Below, piece by piece: positions 17,273 through 26,876 of a stretch of 64,000 nt of DNA. Position 1 is the stretch's first letter. Every line of letters begins with the position of its first letter. The stretch spans positions 124,001 to 188,000 of the forward strand of contig NZ_JAHQZS010000002.1 of the NCBI RefSeq assembly GCF_019061145.1, in the 5' to 3' direction. The DNA comes from Anianabacter salinae. Lineage in GTDB: Bacteria > Pseudomonadota > Alphaproteobacteria > Rhodobacterales > Rhodobacteraceae. The notes under the pieces were generated by a model, which saw only the letters and a program-made list of their open reading frames with translations, searched no databases and had not been told where the DNA came from. The position numbers were made by a program, and so were the translations under genes.

Positions 17273-19765
17273 ATGTCTGATTCCTCGCTTCGTCTTCATC
17301 TGACAGGAATGCACTGCGCGGGCTGCGTTGGCCGCGTGGAGCGTGCCGTGGCGCGGCTGGGCGGTGTCGAGACCGCGCATGTCAATCTTGCCACCGGGAC
17401 ACTGGACGTGACCGGCCCGGTCGAGACCGCCGCCCTTGTTCAGGCGCTGGACGAGGTCGGCTATCCCGCCGAGACGACCAGCGCGGTACTGGACATCGAA
17501 GGCATGCACTGCGCGTCCTGCGTGGGCCGGGTCGAGGCGGCGCTGCGGGACGCGCGCGGCGTGTTGGACGCGGGCGTGAACCTGACGACGGGCCGCGCCA
17601 CCGTGACCATGCTTGCGGGGGCTGTGGACGCCGCCGCGCTGGTGCGGGCGGTGCAGGACCGGACAGGATATGCTGCAAGCCTCAGCGGGCAGGACGCGGC
17701 GCCCGATCCCGGCGCCCGGTCGGCGCAAGAGATCGCAAGCTATCGCCGCCTGACGCTGATCGCCGCGGCGCTGGCGCTGCCGGTGGTCATCCTCGAGATG
17801 GGCGGACACTGGATTCCCGGCTTTCACGCCCTGATCGGCAACACCATCGGGCATGACACCAGCCGCGCGCTGCAATTCGCCTTTGCGACGGCTGTTTTGC
17901 TGGGTCCGGGGCGCGTGTTCCTGCAGCGCGGCACGCGGGCGCTGGCGCGTCTGGCGCCCGACATGGATGCACTTGTCGCCATCGGCGCGGGCGCGGCCTG
18001 GGTCTATTCCACTATCGCCACCTTCGCGCCCGCGCTGCTGCCCGAAGCCTCGCGCGCGGTCTATTTCGAGGCGGCGGCGGTCATCGTCACGCTGATCCTC
18101 GCGGGGCGCTGGATGGAGGCGCGCGCCAAGGGGCAGGCGGGCTCTGCGATTTCGGCCCTGATCGGGTTGCAGCCGGACACCGCCCTTGTCGAGAGGGATG
18201 GCATCCCCGTCGCCACCGCCGTCGAGAGCATCGTCGCCGGGGACATCCTGCTCGTCCGTCCGGGCGAGCGTATTCCGGTCGATGGCGCGATCACCGAGGG
18301 GGCCAGCTATGTCGACGAAGCGATGATGACCGGCGAGCCGCTGCCGGTCGAAAAGCATGTCGGCGACGCGGTGACGGGCGGCACGGTGAACGGCACCGGG
18401 GCCTTCCGGATGCGCGCGACCCATGTAGGCGCCGACAGCACCCTTGCCCGCATCGTGCGCATGGTCGAAGGCGCGCAGGGCGCCAAGCTGCCGATCCAGT
18501 CCATCGTCGACCGCATCACGTTGTGGTTCGTTCCGGCCGTTCTGGCCATCGCGGCGCTTACGGTGCTGGTCTGGCTGGCGTTCGGTCCGTCCGGGTCTGC
18601 CGCGCTTGTCGCTGGTGTCTCGGTGCTTATCATCGCCTGCCCCTGCGCCATGGGACTTGCCACGCCGACCTCGATCATGGTCGGCACCGGGCGCGCGGCC
18701 GAGCTTGGCGTGCTGTTCCGGCGGGGCGACGCGCTTCAGGCGCTGGACGAGGTCAAGGTGGTGGCCTTCGACAAGACCGGCACCCTGACCGAAGGCCGCC
18801 CCGAGTTGAACGATTTCGTCACGGCGGGCGGCGATGCCAACACGCTGATGCGCCACATCGCGGCGATAGAAGGGCAGTCAGAGCATCCTATCGCCTATGC
18901 GATCCTGCGTGCCGCCGAAACGCGGCAACTGTCCGTGCCCCGCCCCGAGATGGTCGAGGCGATCCCCGGTTATGGCCTGTCGGGGCGGGTCGAGGGTCAT
19001 GCCTTCCTCATCGGCGCCGCGCGGCTGATGGACCGCGAGGGCATCGACATCGACCGCTTCACCAACGCCGCGCGGGGCGCCGAGAGTGACGGGCAGACCG
19101 TGCTGTATGTCGCCCGCAACGGCGAGGCGGTGGCGCTTCTGTCGGTGGCCGATCCGCTGAAGGACGGCGTCGCGGAGGCGATTGCCGGGCTCAAGGCGCG
19201 CGGTGTCGAGGTTGCGCTGATTACCGGCGACAGCGAGGCTGCCGCCCGCACCGTCGCGTTCCGCGCAGGGATCGACACCGTGGTCGCGGGCGTGCTGCCG
19301 GGCGGCAAGGTCGACGCGATCCAGCATTTGCGCGGCGACGGGCGCAAGATCGCCTTCGTCGGGGACGGCATCAACGATGCCCCCGCGCTGGCCGAGGCGG
19401 ATGTTGGCATCGCCATCGGCACCGGCACCGACATCGCCATCGAGGCGGCGGACGTGGTGCTTGTCTCTGGCGATCCGCAGGGCGTGGTGACGGCGGTAGA
19501 CCTCAGCCACCGCACCATGGGCAACATCCGCACCAACCTGTTCTGGGCGTTCGGCTACAACGTCGCGCTGATCCCGGTGGCGGCGGGGGTGCTGTATCCG
19601 TTCTTTGGCGTGCTGCTGTCGCCGATCCTTGCGGCGGGGGCCATGGCGGCGTCCAGCGTGCTGGTCGTCGCAAATGCACTGCGTCTGCGCCGGGCCGGAG
19701 CGCGGGCAATCGATCCGCGCATGGTTGTGCGGCGTGTCGTTCCCGGCGCGCAACCCGCCGAGTAG
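17273..19765 (+). CDS. copA: copper-translocating P1B-type ATPase
   Basis: The 830-residue heavy-metal exporter has two N-terminal HMA domains, each with a GMHCxxC copper site (near residues 10 and 75). About eight transmembrane helices follow, with the Cu(I)-type CPC motif (IACPCAMG), the phosphorylation motif [15 protein letters not shown] in the nucleotide domain, and [11 protein letters not shown] plus CxxC indicates Cu(I), less likely Ag(I). Start is the second ATG (17273), seven bases after GTAGGG; an ATG at 17267 is too close to that site. It separates two aromatic operons with no copper chaperone or cueR in view. Confidence 0.94.
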   Translation: MSDSSLRLHLTGMHCAGCVGRVERAVARLGGVETAHVNLATGTLDVTGPVETAALVQALDEVGYPAETTSAVLDIEGMHCASCVGRVEAALRDARGVLDAGVNLTTGRATVTMLAGAVDAAALVRAVQDRTGYAASLSGQDAAPDPGARSAQEIASYRRLTLIAAALALPVVILEMGGHWIPGFHALIGNTIGHDTSRALQFAFATAVLLGPGRVFLQRGTRALARLAPDMDALVAIGAGAAWVYSTIATFAPALLPEASRAVYFEAAAVIVTLILAGRWMEARAKGQAGSAISALIGLQPDTALVERDGIPVATAVESIVAGDILLVRPGERIPVDGAITEGASYVDEAMMTGEPLPVEKHVGDAVTGGTVNGTGAFRMRATHVGADSTLARIVRMVEGAQGAKLPIQSIVDRITLWFVPAVLAIAALTVLVWLAFGPSGSAALVAGVSVLIIACPCAMGLATPTSIMVGTGRAAELGVLFRRGDALQALDEVKVVAFDKTGTLTEGRPELNDFVTAGGDANTLMRHIAAIEGQSEHPIAYAILRAAETRQLSVPRPEMVEAIPGYGLSGRVEGHAFLIGAARLMDREGIDIDRFTNAARGAESDGQTVLYVARNGEAVALLSVADPLKDGVAEAIAGLKARGVEVALITGDSEAAARTVAFRAGIDTVVAGVLPGGKVDAIQHLRGDGRKIAFVGDGINDAPALAEADVGIAIGTGTDIAIEAADVVLVSGDPQGVVTAVDLSHRTMGNIRTNLFWAFGYNVALIPVAAGVLYPFFGVLLSPILAAGAMAASSVLVVANALRLRRAGARAIDPRMVVRRVVPGAQPAE

Positions 19766-19825
19766 CGCGGGCCGCTTCATCCCTTGCCAGTGGATTTCGG
19801 GGCGCGCCCCCTCGACGCCGCGCGG

Positions 19826-19856
19826 TTGACTTCGTTGCAAATGCAACGAATAATGC
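19826..19856 (+). promoter_or_regulatory. hmgA promoter with 20-bp palindromic operator
   Basis: TTCGTTGCA (19831-19839) and TGCAACGAA (19842-19850) are perfect 9-bp arms separated by AA. The palindrome follows a -35-like TTGACT (19826-19831) and reaches the -10 region (AATAAT at 19849-19854, 17-base spacing), so a bound repressor would block RNA polymerase. The regulator is not encoded next to it. MarR- or IclR-type regulators of homogentisate genes are the likely users. Confidence 0.62.
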
Positions 19857-19901
19857 ACATCAATTCGATACCGCTCGAATCGAGATGCGAGGAGGATGCG
19901 C

Positions 19902-21263
19902 ATGACCCGCCACGAGCTTGCCCAAGGCATGGTCCGTGCCGCTGGCACCACCGGCACGCATGACGGCTACATGCCCGGCTTCGGCAATGACTTCGAGACC
20001 GAGGCGCTGCCGGGCGCGCTGCCGCAGGGCCAGAACAGCCCGCAGAAATGCGAATACGGGCTTTATGCCGAACAGCTGTCGGGCACAGCCTTTACCGCGC
20101 CGCGCGGCCAGAACGAACGCACCTGGTGCTACCGCATTCGCCCTTCGGTGCATCATGTCGGCCGGTTCCAGAAGATCGACGTGCCCTATTGGGCCTCGGC
20201 GCCCAACATCGACCCCGACGTCATCTCGCTTGGTCAATACCGCTGGGATCCGGTGCCGCATTCCGGCGACGCCCTGACCTGGATTACCGGAATGCGCACG
20301 GTCACGACGGCGGGCGACGTGAACACGCAAGTCGGCATGGCCAGCCACGTCTACCTCGTGAACACCTCGATGCAGGACGAATACTTCTTTTCCGCCGACA
20401 GCGAGCTTCTGGTGGTGCCGCAAGAGGGCAAGCTGCGGTTTTGCACCGAGCTTGGCGTGATCGACCTTGAGCCGAAGGAAATCGCGATCCTGCCGCGCGG
20501 GCTGGTCTACCGCGTCGAGGTGCTGGAAGGCCCGTGCCGCGGCTTTGTCTGCGAGAATTACGGACAGAAGTTCGACCTGCCGAGCCGTGGCCCGATCGGT
20601 GCCAACTGCCTTGCCAACCCGCGCGATTTCAAGTGCCCGGTTGCCGCCTTCGAGGACCGCGAGACGCGCAGCCGTGTCGTCATCAAGTGGTGCGGCCAGT
20701 TCCATGAAAGCTGGATTGGCCATTCGCCGCTCGACGTGGTGGCGTGGCACGGCAACTACTGCGCCTACAAGTATGATCTGCGGACCTATTCCCCAGTCGG
20801 CGCGATCCTGTTCGATCATCCCGATCCGTCGATTTTCACGGTGCTGACCGCGCCTTCTGGACAAGAGGGCACCGCGAACATCGACTTCGTGCTGTTCCGC
20901 GAACGCTGGATGGTGGCAGAACACACCTTCCGCCCGCCGTGGTACCACAAGAACATCATGTCAGAGCTGATGGGCAACATCTATGGCCAGTATGACGCCA
21001 AGCCGCAGGGCTTCGTGCCGGGCGGGATCAGCCTGCACAACATGATGCTGCCGCACGGTCCCGACCGCGAGGCGTTCGAGGGCGCATCGAACGCGGACCT
21101 CAAGGCGCACAAGCTGGACAACACCATGTCCTTCATGTTCGAGACACGCTTTCCGCAGCACCTGACCGCCTTCGCCGCCAAGGAGGCCCCGCTGCAGGAC
21201 AATTACATCGACTGCTGGGACAGCCTCGAGAAGAAATTCGACGGAACGCCGGGCACCAAGTAG
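19902..21263 (+). CDS. hmgA: homogentisate 1,2-dioxygenase
   Basis: The 453-residue cupin-fold Fe(II) enzyme opens homogentisate to maleylacetoacetate in tyrosine/phenylacetate catabolism. It matches the family along its length: [18 protein letters not shown] near the start, and the iron site from WYHKN, SELMG and LPHGPD near the C-terminus. Start is the ATG at 19902, six bases after GGAGG; the in-frame ATG at 19896 overlaps that site. It heads the operon and has a strong palindromic operator upstream. Confidence 0.97.
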   Translation: MTRHELAQGMVRAAGTTGTHDGYMPGFGNDFETEALPGALPQGQNSPQKCEYGLYAEQLSGTAFTAPRGQNERTWCYRIRPSVHHVGRFQKIDVPYWASAPNIDPDVISLGQYRWDPVPHSGDALTWITGMRTVTTAGDVNTQVGMASHVYLVNTSMQDEYFFSADSELLVVPQEGKLRFCTELGVIDLEPKEIAILPRGLVYRVEVLEGPCRGFVCENYGQKFDLPSRGPIGANCLANPRDFKCPVAAFEDRETRSRVVIKWCGQFHESWIGHSPLDVVAWHGNYCAYKYDLRTYSPVGAILFDHPDPSIFTVLTAPSGQEGTANIDFVLFRERWMVAEHTFRPPWYHKNIMSELMGNIYGQYDAKPQGFVPGGISLHNMMLPHGPDREAFEGASNADLKAHKLDNTMSFMFETRFPQHLTAFAAKEAPLQDNYIDCWDSLEKKFDGTPGTK

Positions 21264-21281
21264 GAACGAAGGGGCGACCCC

Positions 21282-21319
21282 CACCTTGCGGTGGCCGTAG
21301 GGCGGGACGTGTCCCGCCG
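21282..21319. repeat. tandem palindromes in the hmgA-fahA gap
   Basis: CCACC-TTGC-GGTGG (21282-21295) is followed by GGCGGGAC-GT-GTCCCGCC (21302-21319). Two adjacent GC-rich hairpins fill most of the 88-base gap and end 32 bases before the fahA start. They look like a REP-type intergenic element or an mRNA processing/stability hairpin. Neither has a T-run, so simple termination is unlikely. Confidence 0.45.
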
Positions 21320-21351
21320 CCCGCTGAACGACAACGAAGAAGGATCGCCAC

Positions 21352-22611
21352 ATGCCGCTGATGCGCAGCTGGGTCGAGAGCGCCAATTCGCCCGACACCG
21401 ACTTTCCGCTCAACAACCTGCCCTACGGCGTGTTCACCCGCGACGGGGCCGAAGGGCGATGCGGCGTCGCCATCGGCGACATGATCCTTGACGTGACCGC
21501 CGCCGAGGAGGCCGAGGTGATCTACCCCGTGCGGCACACGACCGTCTTCGACGTGCCGCACTGGAACGCCTTCATGGAGCTTGGCCCCGATGCCTGGGCG
21601 GCCTTCCGTGACCGGCTGACCGCGCTTCTGGCGGAAGGATCGCCCGACCGCGCGGCGGTCGAGCCGTTCCTTGTGCCACAGGCCGAGGTGCAGATGTTGA
21701 TGCCACTCGCCGTTGCCGAGTACACCGATTTCTACGCGGGGCGGCACCATGCCACGAATGTCGGAACGATGTTCCGGGGCGCCGAGAACGCCTTGCCGCC
21801 GAACTGGCTGCACATTCCCATCGGCTATAACGGGCGCGCGTCGTCCGTGGTGGTGTCGGGCACCGACGTGCAGCGGCCCTGGGGGCAACTGAAGGCGCCC
21901 GATGCGGATGCGCCCGTCTTCGCGCCCTGCAAGCGGTTCGATTTCGAGCTTGAGATGGGCGCGATCGTCGGCCAGCCGTCGGACGGCATGGTCAGCGTGG
22001 CCGAGGCGGACCGGATGATCTTTGGCTATGTCCTGCTGAACGACTGGTCGGCGCGCGATATTCAGGCGTGGGAATACCAGCCGCTTGGGCCGTTTCAGGC
22101 CAAGGCCACGGCGACCACGATCAGCCCGTGGATCGTCACCGCCGCCGCATTGAACGCTTTCCGCGTCGACACGCCGGAACGCGACGTTCAGCTTCTGCCC
22201 TACCTGCGCCAGCCGGGGCCGATGCTCTACGACATCGCGCTCGAGGTCGATCTGGCCCCCGAGGGCGGCACCGCGACCACGATCACACGCACGAACTATG
22301 CCGAGATGTATTATTCATCCGCCCAACAGCTTGCGCACCACACTTCGTCGGGTTGCCCGATGAATGTGGGCGATCTGCTGGGGTCGGGCACGATATCCGG
22401 CTCGACCAAGCCGGAACGCGGCAGCCTTCTGGAACTCAGCTGGGGCGGGAAAGAGCCGCTGGCGCTGGACGGCGGCGTCACCCGCAGCTTCATCGAGGAT
22501 GGCGACACGATCACCTTGCGCGGCGCGGCGAAAGGCGACGGATACCGCGTCGGCTTTGGCGCCTGCAGCGGCACCGTCCGCCCCGCCCAACAGAAACCCG
22601 ACTGGGCGTAA
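21352..22611 (+). CDS. fahA: fumarylacetoacetase
   Basis: The 419-residue enzyme hydrolyses fumarylacetoacetate to fumarate and acetoacetate, the last step of the homogentisate pathway. It shows the N-terminal SH3-like domain and the FAH core with EYTDFYAGRHHATNVG (near residue 123), LPIGYNGRASSVVVSG-type segment near 155, FELEMGAIVG (metal site, near 200) and NDWSARDIQ (near 230). An alternative ATG nine bases downstream exists; AAGGAT precedes the first one. A maleylacetoacetate isomerase is not adjacent. Confidence 0.96.
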   Translation: MPLMRSWVESANSPDTDFPLNNLPYGVFTRDGAEGRCGVAIGDMILDVTAAEEAEVIYPVRHTTVFDVPHWNAFMELGPDAWAAFRDRLTALLAEGSPDRAAVEPFLVPQAEVQMLMPLAVAEYTDFYAGRHHATNVGTMFRGAENALPPNWLHIPIGYNGRASSVVVSGTDVQRPWGQLKAPDADAPVFAPCKRFDFELEMGAIVGQPSDGMVSVAEADRMIFGYVLLNDWSARDIQAWEYQPLGPFQAKATATTISPWIVTAAALNAFRVDTPERDVQLLPYLRQPGPMLYDIALEVDLAPEGGTATTITRTNYAEMYYSSAQQLAHHTSSGCPMNVGDLLGSGTISGSTKPERGSLLELSWGGKEPLALDGGVTRSFIEDGDTITLRGAAKGDGYRVGFGACSGTVRPAQQKPDWA

Positions 22612-22650
22612 GCGCCCGGACCTGCACACAAGACTCAAGGGAGATTCCCA

Positions 22651-23601
22651 ATGGCCAAGGCCTTCGCCTCTGCCGGAGACATGGACGACAAGGAAATCAG
22701 CTTCACCGAGGTGGGCGAGGGGCTCTATGCCTTCACCGCGCAGGGTGATCCCAATTCCGGCGTCATCATCGGCGATGACAGCGTGATGATCGTCGAGGCG
22801 CAGGCAACGCCGCGCCTTGCGAACAAGGTCATCGACTGCGTGCGGTCCGTCACCGACAAGCCGATCACGCACCTCGTGCTCACGCATTACCACGCCGTCC
22901 GCGTGCTGGGGGCGTCGGCCTTTGGCGCGCCGGAGGTCATCATGTCCGAAAAGGCGCGCGCGATGGTGGTCGAGCGCGGGCAGGAAGACTGGGACAGCGA
23001 ATTCCAGCGCTTTCCCCGCCTGTTCCAGGGGCACGAGGATATTCCCGGCCTGACCTGGCCGACGACGACCTTCAACGACCGCATGTCGGTCTACCTTGGC
23101 AATCGCCGCGTCGATATCATGCAGCTTGGCCGCGCCCATACGGCGGGCGATGCGGTGATCTATGTGCCGGACCAGAACGTCATGTTCACCGGCGATATCG
23201 TCGAATACCACTCGGCCTGCTATTGCGGCGACGGGCATTTCCACGACTGGCCCCGCACCGTCGAGGCGATCCGCCGCTTCGATCTGGATGCCATCGCGCC
23301 GGGGCGGGGGGATGCGCTTGTGGGCCGCGACATGGTGAATGCCGCGCTTGACGCCACGACGGATTTCGTCCGCTCGACCTATCGCCCGGCCGCGCGGGTC
23401 GCGCTGGCGGGCGGCAGCCTGAAAGACGCCTGGGACGCGGTGCGCGCCGAATGCGATCCGAAGTTCAAGGACTATGCAATCTACGAGCATTGCCTGCCCT
23501 TCAACGTCGCCCGCGCCTATGACGAGGCCCGCGACATCGACACGCCGCGCATCTGGACGGCGCAGCGCGACAAGGACATGTGGGAGGCCCTGCAGGGATA
23601 G
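22651..23601 (+). CDS. metallo-beta-lactamase-fold hydrolase with degenerate metal motif
   Basis: The 316-residue MBL-fold protein lies 39 bases after fahA. The canonical HxHxDH motif reads HYHAVR here (about residue 77), so the Asp and third His are lost; later positions GRAHTAGD and FTGDIVEYH retain His and Asp. It may bind a single metal or use another ligand set. Conserved linkage with hmg/FAD-monooxygenase operons suggests hydrolysis of a thioester or lactone in aromatic breakdown. The substrate is unknown. Confidence 0.8.
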   Translation: MAKAFASAGDMDDKEISFTEVGEGLYAFTAQGDPNSGVIIGDDSVMIVEAQATPRLANKVIDCVRSVTDKPITHLVLTHYHAVRVLGASAFGAPEVIMSEKARAMVVERGQEDWDSEFQRFPRLFQGHEDIPGLTWPTTTFNDRMSVYLGNRRVDIMQLGRAHTAGDAVIYVPDQNVMFTGDIVEYHSACYCGDGHFHDWPRTVEAIRRFDLDAIAPGRGDALVGRDMVNAALDATTDFVRSTYRPAARVALAGGSLKDAWDAVRAECDPKFKDYAIYEHCLPFNVARAYDEARDIDTPRIWTAQRDKDMWEALQG

Positions 23602-23627
23602 ACCGGACACCGGGGGAGGAGACCGCC

Positions 23628-25256
23628 ATGTTCCACGACCGCTATCAGCTTGCCTTCAAGCTTTACCCTTACGCCCGCAGCGCCGATCAGGACGCGGACG
23701 CGCCGGTGCGTCACCCCGTGGTCGTCATGGGCGGCGGTCCCATTGGTGTCGCCACCGCGCTCGATCTGGGGCTTCAGGGTATCCCGGTCGTGCTTTTGGA
23801 CGACCATGAAGGCATCGGGCAGGGCAGCCGCGCGATCTGTTTCGCCAAGCGGACGCTGGAGATCTCGGCGCGCTATGGCTGCGCCGCGCCGATGCTGGAC
23901 AAGGGCGTGGTGTGGAACCTTGGCAAGGTGTTCCACGACGACCGCAAGGTGTTCGAGTTCAACCTGCTGCCTGAGGACGGCCATCGCTTTCCAGCCTTCA
24001 TCAACCTGCAACAGCCTTATTTCGAAAAGTTCCTGGTGGAACGTGTGCGTGAGGCGCAGGCGCAGGGCGCGCCGATCGAATTGCGCGGGCGCAACCGTGT
24101 GACCAATGCGCAGGTGCACGACGACCATGTCGCGCTGGACATCGAGACGCCCGATGGCCCCTACAGCATCGAGGCCGACTGGCTGATCGGCTGTGACGGT
24201 GCATCCTCGCCCCTGCGCGGGATGATGGGCCTCGATTTCGAGGGGCGGGTGTTTCAGGACAGTTTCCTGATCGCCGACATCCGCATGGACGGCGATTTCC
24301 CGACCGAGCGCTGGTTCTGGTTCGAGCCGCATTTCAAGTCGGGCGCATCGACGCTCCTGCACAAGCAGCCCGACGGCATCTGGCGCGTCGATTTCCAGAT
24401 CGGCTGGGACATCGACCGCAAGGAAGAGCTGAAAGAGGAAAACATCCGTCGCCGTCTGGACGCCATGCTGGGCGAGGGTGTCGAATACGAACTGGTGTGG
24501 ACGTCGATCTACACCTTCCAGTGCCGCCGGATGAAGAAGTTCCGCCACGGCCGCGTGATCTTTGCCGGTGACAGCGCGCATCAGGTGTCGCCCTTCGGCG
24601 CGCGCGGGGCGAATTCCGGGATGCAGGACGTCGACAACCTTGGCTGGAAACTGGGCCTCGTGATCGCGGGCAAGGCGCCCGAGGCGCTGCTGGACAGCTA
24701 CGATGCCGAGCGGGCGCATGGCGCCGACGAGAACATCCGCAATTCCACCCGCGCGACCGATTTCATCACGCCCAAGACGAAGATGAGCCATGTGTTCCGC
24801 AACGCCGTGCTCGGTCTGGCAGAAGACTACGAATTCGCCCGCCCGCTGGTGAATTCGGGCCGCCTGAGCGTGCCTTGCACCTATGACGGTCTGCCGCTGA
24901 ACGGACCCGACGCGCTGCCGGGCGGACCGCCGCGCACCCGCCCCGGAAGCGCGTGCCCCGATGCCCCCATTGCGGGCGGGTATCTGCTGGACTGGCTGGG
25001 CGGCGATTTCGTGCTTCTGACCCTGAACGCCGAGGCGCCGGAAACGCTCGAGGAAGCAGGGATCGGGATGCGCCGCGTCGCGCTGACGGGGGCCGAGGAT
25101 GCCGCCGGGCTGCTGGCCGAGCGCTATCTGGGTGACGCGCCATCCGCGGTCTACCTGATCCGCCCCGATCAGCACGTCGCCGCCCGCTGGGACCGCTTTG
25201 ACGAGACCGCCGTGCGCGCCGCATTGCACACCGCCTGCACGCTGGAGACCGCATGA
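23628..25256 (+). CDS. FAD-dependent aromatic monooxygenase (MhpA-like)
   Basis: The 542-residue group A flavoprotein hydroxylase has the Rossmann GGGPIG (near residue 37) for FAD, the GCDGASSPLR DG motif (near 190), and GDSAHQVSPFGARGANSG (near 310) binding FAD and NADH. It resembles 3-(3-hydroxyphenyl)propionate hydroxylases. Given its operon with hmgA and fahA, a reaction producing homogentisate or a related dihydroxylated acid is a reasonable guess but not proven. Start is the ATG at 23628 after GGGGGAGGAG. Its stop overlaps the DUF2783 start. Confidence 0.88.
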   Translation: MFHDRYQLAFKLYPYARSADQDADAPVRHPVVVMGGGPIGVATALDLGLQGIPVVLLDDHEGIGQGSRAICFAKRTLEISARYGCAAPMLDKGVVWNLGKVFHDDRKVFEFNLLPEDGHRFPAFINLQQPYFEKFLVERVREAQAQGAPIELRGRNRVTNAQVHDDHVALDIETPDGPYSIEADWLIGCDGASSPLRGMMGLDFEGRVFQDSFLIADIRMDGDFPTERWFWFEPHFKSGASTLLHKQPDGIWRVDFQIGWDIDRKEELKEENIRRRLDAMLGEGVEYELVWTSIYTFQCRRMKKFRHGRVIFAGDSAHQVSPFGARGANSGMQDVDNLGWKLGLVIAGKAPEALLDSYDAERAHGADENIRNSTRATDFITPKTKMSHVFRNAVLGLAEDYEFARPLVNSGRLSVPCTYDGLPLNGPDALPGGPPRTRPGSACPDAPIAGGYLLDWLGGDFVLLTLNAEAPETLEEAGIGMRRVALTGAEDAAGLLAERYLGDAPSAVYLIRPDQHVAARWDRFDETAVRAALHTACTLETA

Positions 25257-25456
25257 GCGCGCTTGTCACGACCCCGAACATCCCCGACCCGGACGGCTTT
25301 TACGCCGACCTGATCGCGGCGCAGGACCACATGACCGACGACGAGGCCAGCGCCTTTGCCGCGCGGCTGGTGCTGATCCTGTCGAACCATATCGGCGACC
25401 GTGAGGTTCTGGCGCAGGCGATTCACGCCGCAGCGCAGCACGTGCGCGGCGGGTAA
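25253..25456 (+). CDS. DUF2783 family small protein
   Basis: The 67-residue soluble acidic protein (PDPDGFYADLIAAQ, then a helix with ASAFAARLVLILSNHIGD) matches DUF2783, a family typically encoded directly after MhpA-like FAD monooxygenases. The ATGA overlap with the monooxygenase gene implies coupled synthesis and perhaps a physical complex. Function is unknown. It is the last gene of the hmg operon; 160 non-coding bases follow without a convincing terminator. Confidence 0.8.
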   Translation: MSALVTTPNIPDPDGFYADLIAAQDHMTDDEASAFAARLVLILSNHIGDREVLAQAIHAAAQHVRGG

Positions 25457-25588
25457 CACAAAGTTATCAACAAGCGTCCCTTGGGATCACCGACGTTCAC
25501 GAAACCATGAAAACAAGGGCAGTGAGGCGCTTTTTTCGCCGCTCTGACATGGCCGTGTCACCCGCCTGATACATTGGCAAGGCACAAC

Positions 25589-25609
25589 ACCTGCCAATTA
25601 CAGGCAGGT
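25589..25609 (+). promoter_or_regulatory. leader hairpin covering the phnM-like ribosome-binding site
   Basis: ACCTGCC (25589-25595) and GGCAGGT (25603-25609) are perfect 7-bp arms around AATTACA. The right arm contains the AGG that would act as ribosome-binding site for the ATG at 25617, so folding could limit translation. It could equally be a DNA operator. Confidence 0.35.
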
Positions 25610-25616
25610 TCACATC

Positions 25617-26810
25617 ATGTCGTTTCTTCCTCCCTTGCGCCTCACCGGCGCAACGACCCTCCGCGACGGCGCGCTTCAGCGCCGGTCGCTGGCCATCGCG
25701 GATGGGCGGATCACCAAGGGTCCGCTGCCCGAGGTGAACCTGTCCGGCTACCTGATCCTGCCCGGCATCATTGACCTGCATGGCGACGCCTTCGAGCGTC
25801 ACACCGCGCCGCGCCCGACCGCGCCGTTTTCCATCGAGAGCGGTCTGATCGGCACCGACCGGGATGCGGCAGCCAATGGCGTCACCACCGCCTGGATCGC
25901 CCAAAGCTGGAGCTGGGAAGGCGGCTTGCGCGGTCCCGATTATGCCGAGGGCGTCATGGCCGCGCTGACCGCCTACCGTCCCCGCGCGCTGATCGACCTG
26001 CGCCTGCAGATCCGCTGCGAGACGCATCTGCCGGAAACCCGCGACCGGCTGCTGGCCGCTGTTCGGCGCTACGGGATCGACTATGTCGTCTTCAACGACC
26101 ACCTGCCCGAAGCCATCGCCGCAATCGACGCCGCGCCGCACCGCCTTGAGGGCTGGGCCGCGCGCGAGGGCCTTCCCGTCGAGCAATTCGTCAAGAAGGT
26201 CCGCGACGCCGCCGCAAAGAAGGCGCAGGTGCCGCGTCACCTGTGCGCGCTGGCCGAGGCGTTCGATCTTCTGGGCGTGTCCTACGGCAGCCACGACGAT
26301 CCCGATGGCGAGACGCGCGAATACTACAGGCTGATCGGCGCCTGCATTGCCGAATTTCCGACCTCGACCAGCGCCGCCGCCGTGGCCAAGGCCTGCAACG
26401 ATCCCGTCCTGATGGGCGCGCCGAACGTCGCGCGCGGCGGGTCGCAATCGGGCGGTGTGTCGGCGATGGCGCTGATCCGCAAGGGCCTGTGCGATGCGCT
26501 GGTGTCCGACTACCACTACCCGGCGCTTGCGCAGGCAGCGTGGCGGATGGTCGATGACGGCGTCAGGACCTTGCCGGACGCATGGGCGATGATCTCGTCG
26601 GTTCCGGCCGAGATCATGGGGCTGGCGGATCGCGGGCGGTTGGATTTTGGCCGCCGGGCCGACGTCGTCATCGTCAACGAGACGACGCGGCAGGTCGAGG
26701 CGACGATTTCGGGCGGGCGGCTTGCCTATCTTGCCGGGGAAGCGGGCGCGCGGTTCCTGGGTGCGCTGACGGACCAGCACCGCGAACCCGAACGGATCGC
26801 GGCGGAATAG
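25617..26810 (+). CDS. phnM: PhnM-type alpha-D-ribose 1-methylphosphonate 5-triphosphate diphosphatase
   Basis: The 397-residue metal-dependent amidohydrolase-fold protein matches PhnM: LPGIIDLHGDAFERH (metal-binding HxD, near residue 55), NGVTTAWIAQSWSWEG (near 100), NDHLPEA (near 160), MGAPNVARGGSQSGGVSA (near 275) and SDYHYPAL (near 300). In the C-P lyase pathway PhnM removes pyrophosphate from the ribosyl phosphonate triphosphate. No other phn genes, phosphonate transporter or C-P lyase are in the window, so it is an orphan copy that may serve another locus or another nucleotide-like substrate. Confidence 0.85.
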   Translation: MSFLPPLRLTGATTLRDGALQRRSLAIADGRITKGPLPEVNLSGYLILPGIIDLHGDAFERHTAPRPTAPFSIESGLIGTDRDAAANGVTTAWIAQSWSWEGGLRGPDYAEGVMAALTAYRPRALIDLRLQIRCETHLPETRDRLLAAVRRYGIDYVVFNDHLPEAIAAIDAAPHRLEGWAAREGLPVEQFVKKVRDAAAKKAQVPRHLCALAEAFDLLGVSYGSHDDPDGETREYYRLIGACIAEFPTSTSAAAVAKACNDPVLMGAPNVARGGSQSGGVSAMALIRKGLCDALVSDYHYPALAQAAWRMVDDGVRTLPDAWAMISSVPAEIMGLADRGRLDFGRRADVVIVNETTRQVEATISGGRLAYLAGEAGARFLGALTDQHREPERIAAE

Positions 26811-26876
26811 TCTCTAGAATGCGCTGGCGCCGGGCGACCTGCGCGTTAGGCTCGGCCCCGGACAAGGGAGCGGGGC

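Noticed and set aside
17183-18856. 557-residue minus-strand open frame
   Set aside because: Shadow of copA; composition is Arg/His/Asp-rich without recognisable motifs.
25464-25472. TTATCAACA, one mismatch from a DnaA box
   Set aside because: A single isolated match with no dnaA, dnaN or AT-rich unwinding region nearby; not an origin.
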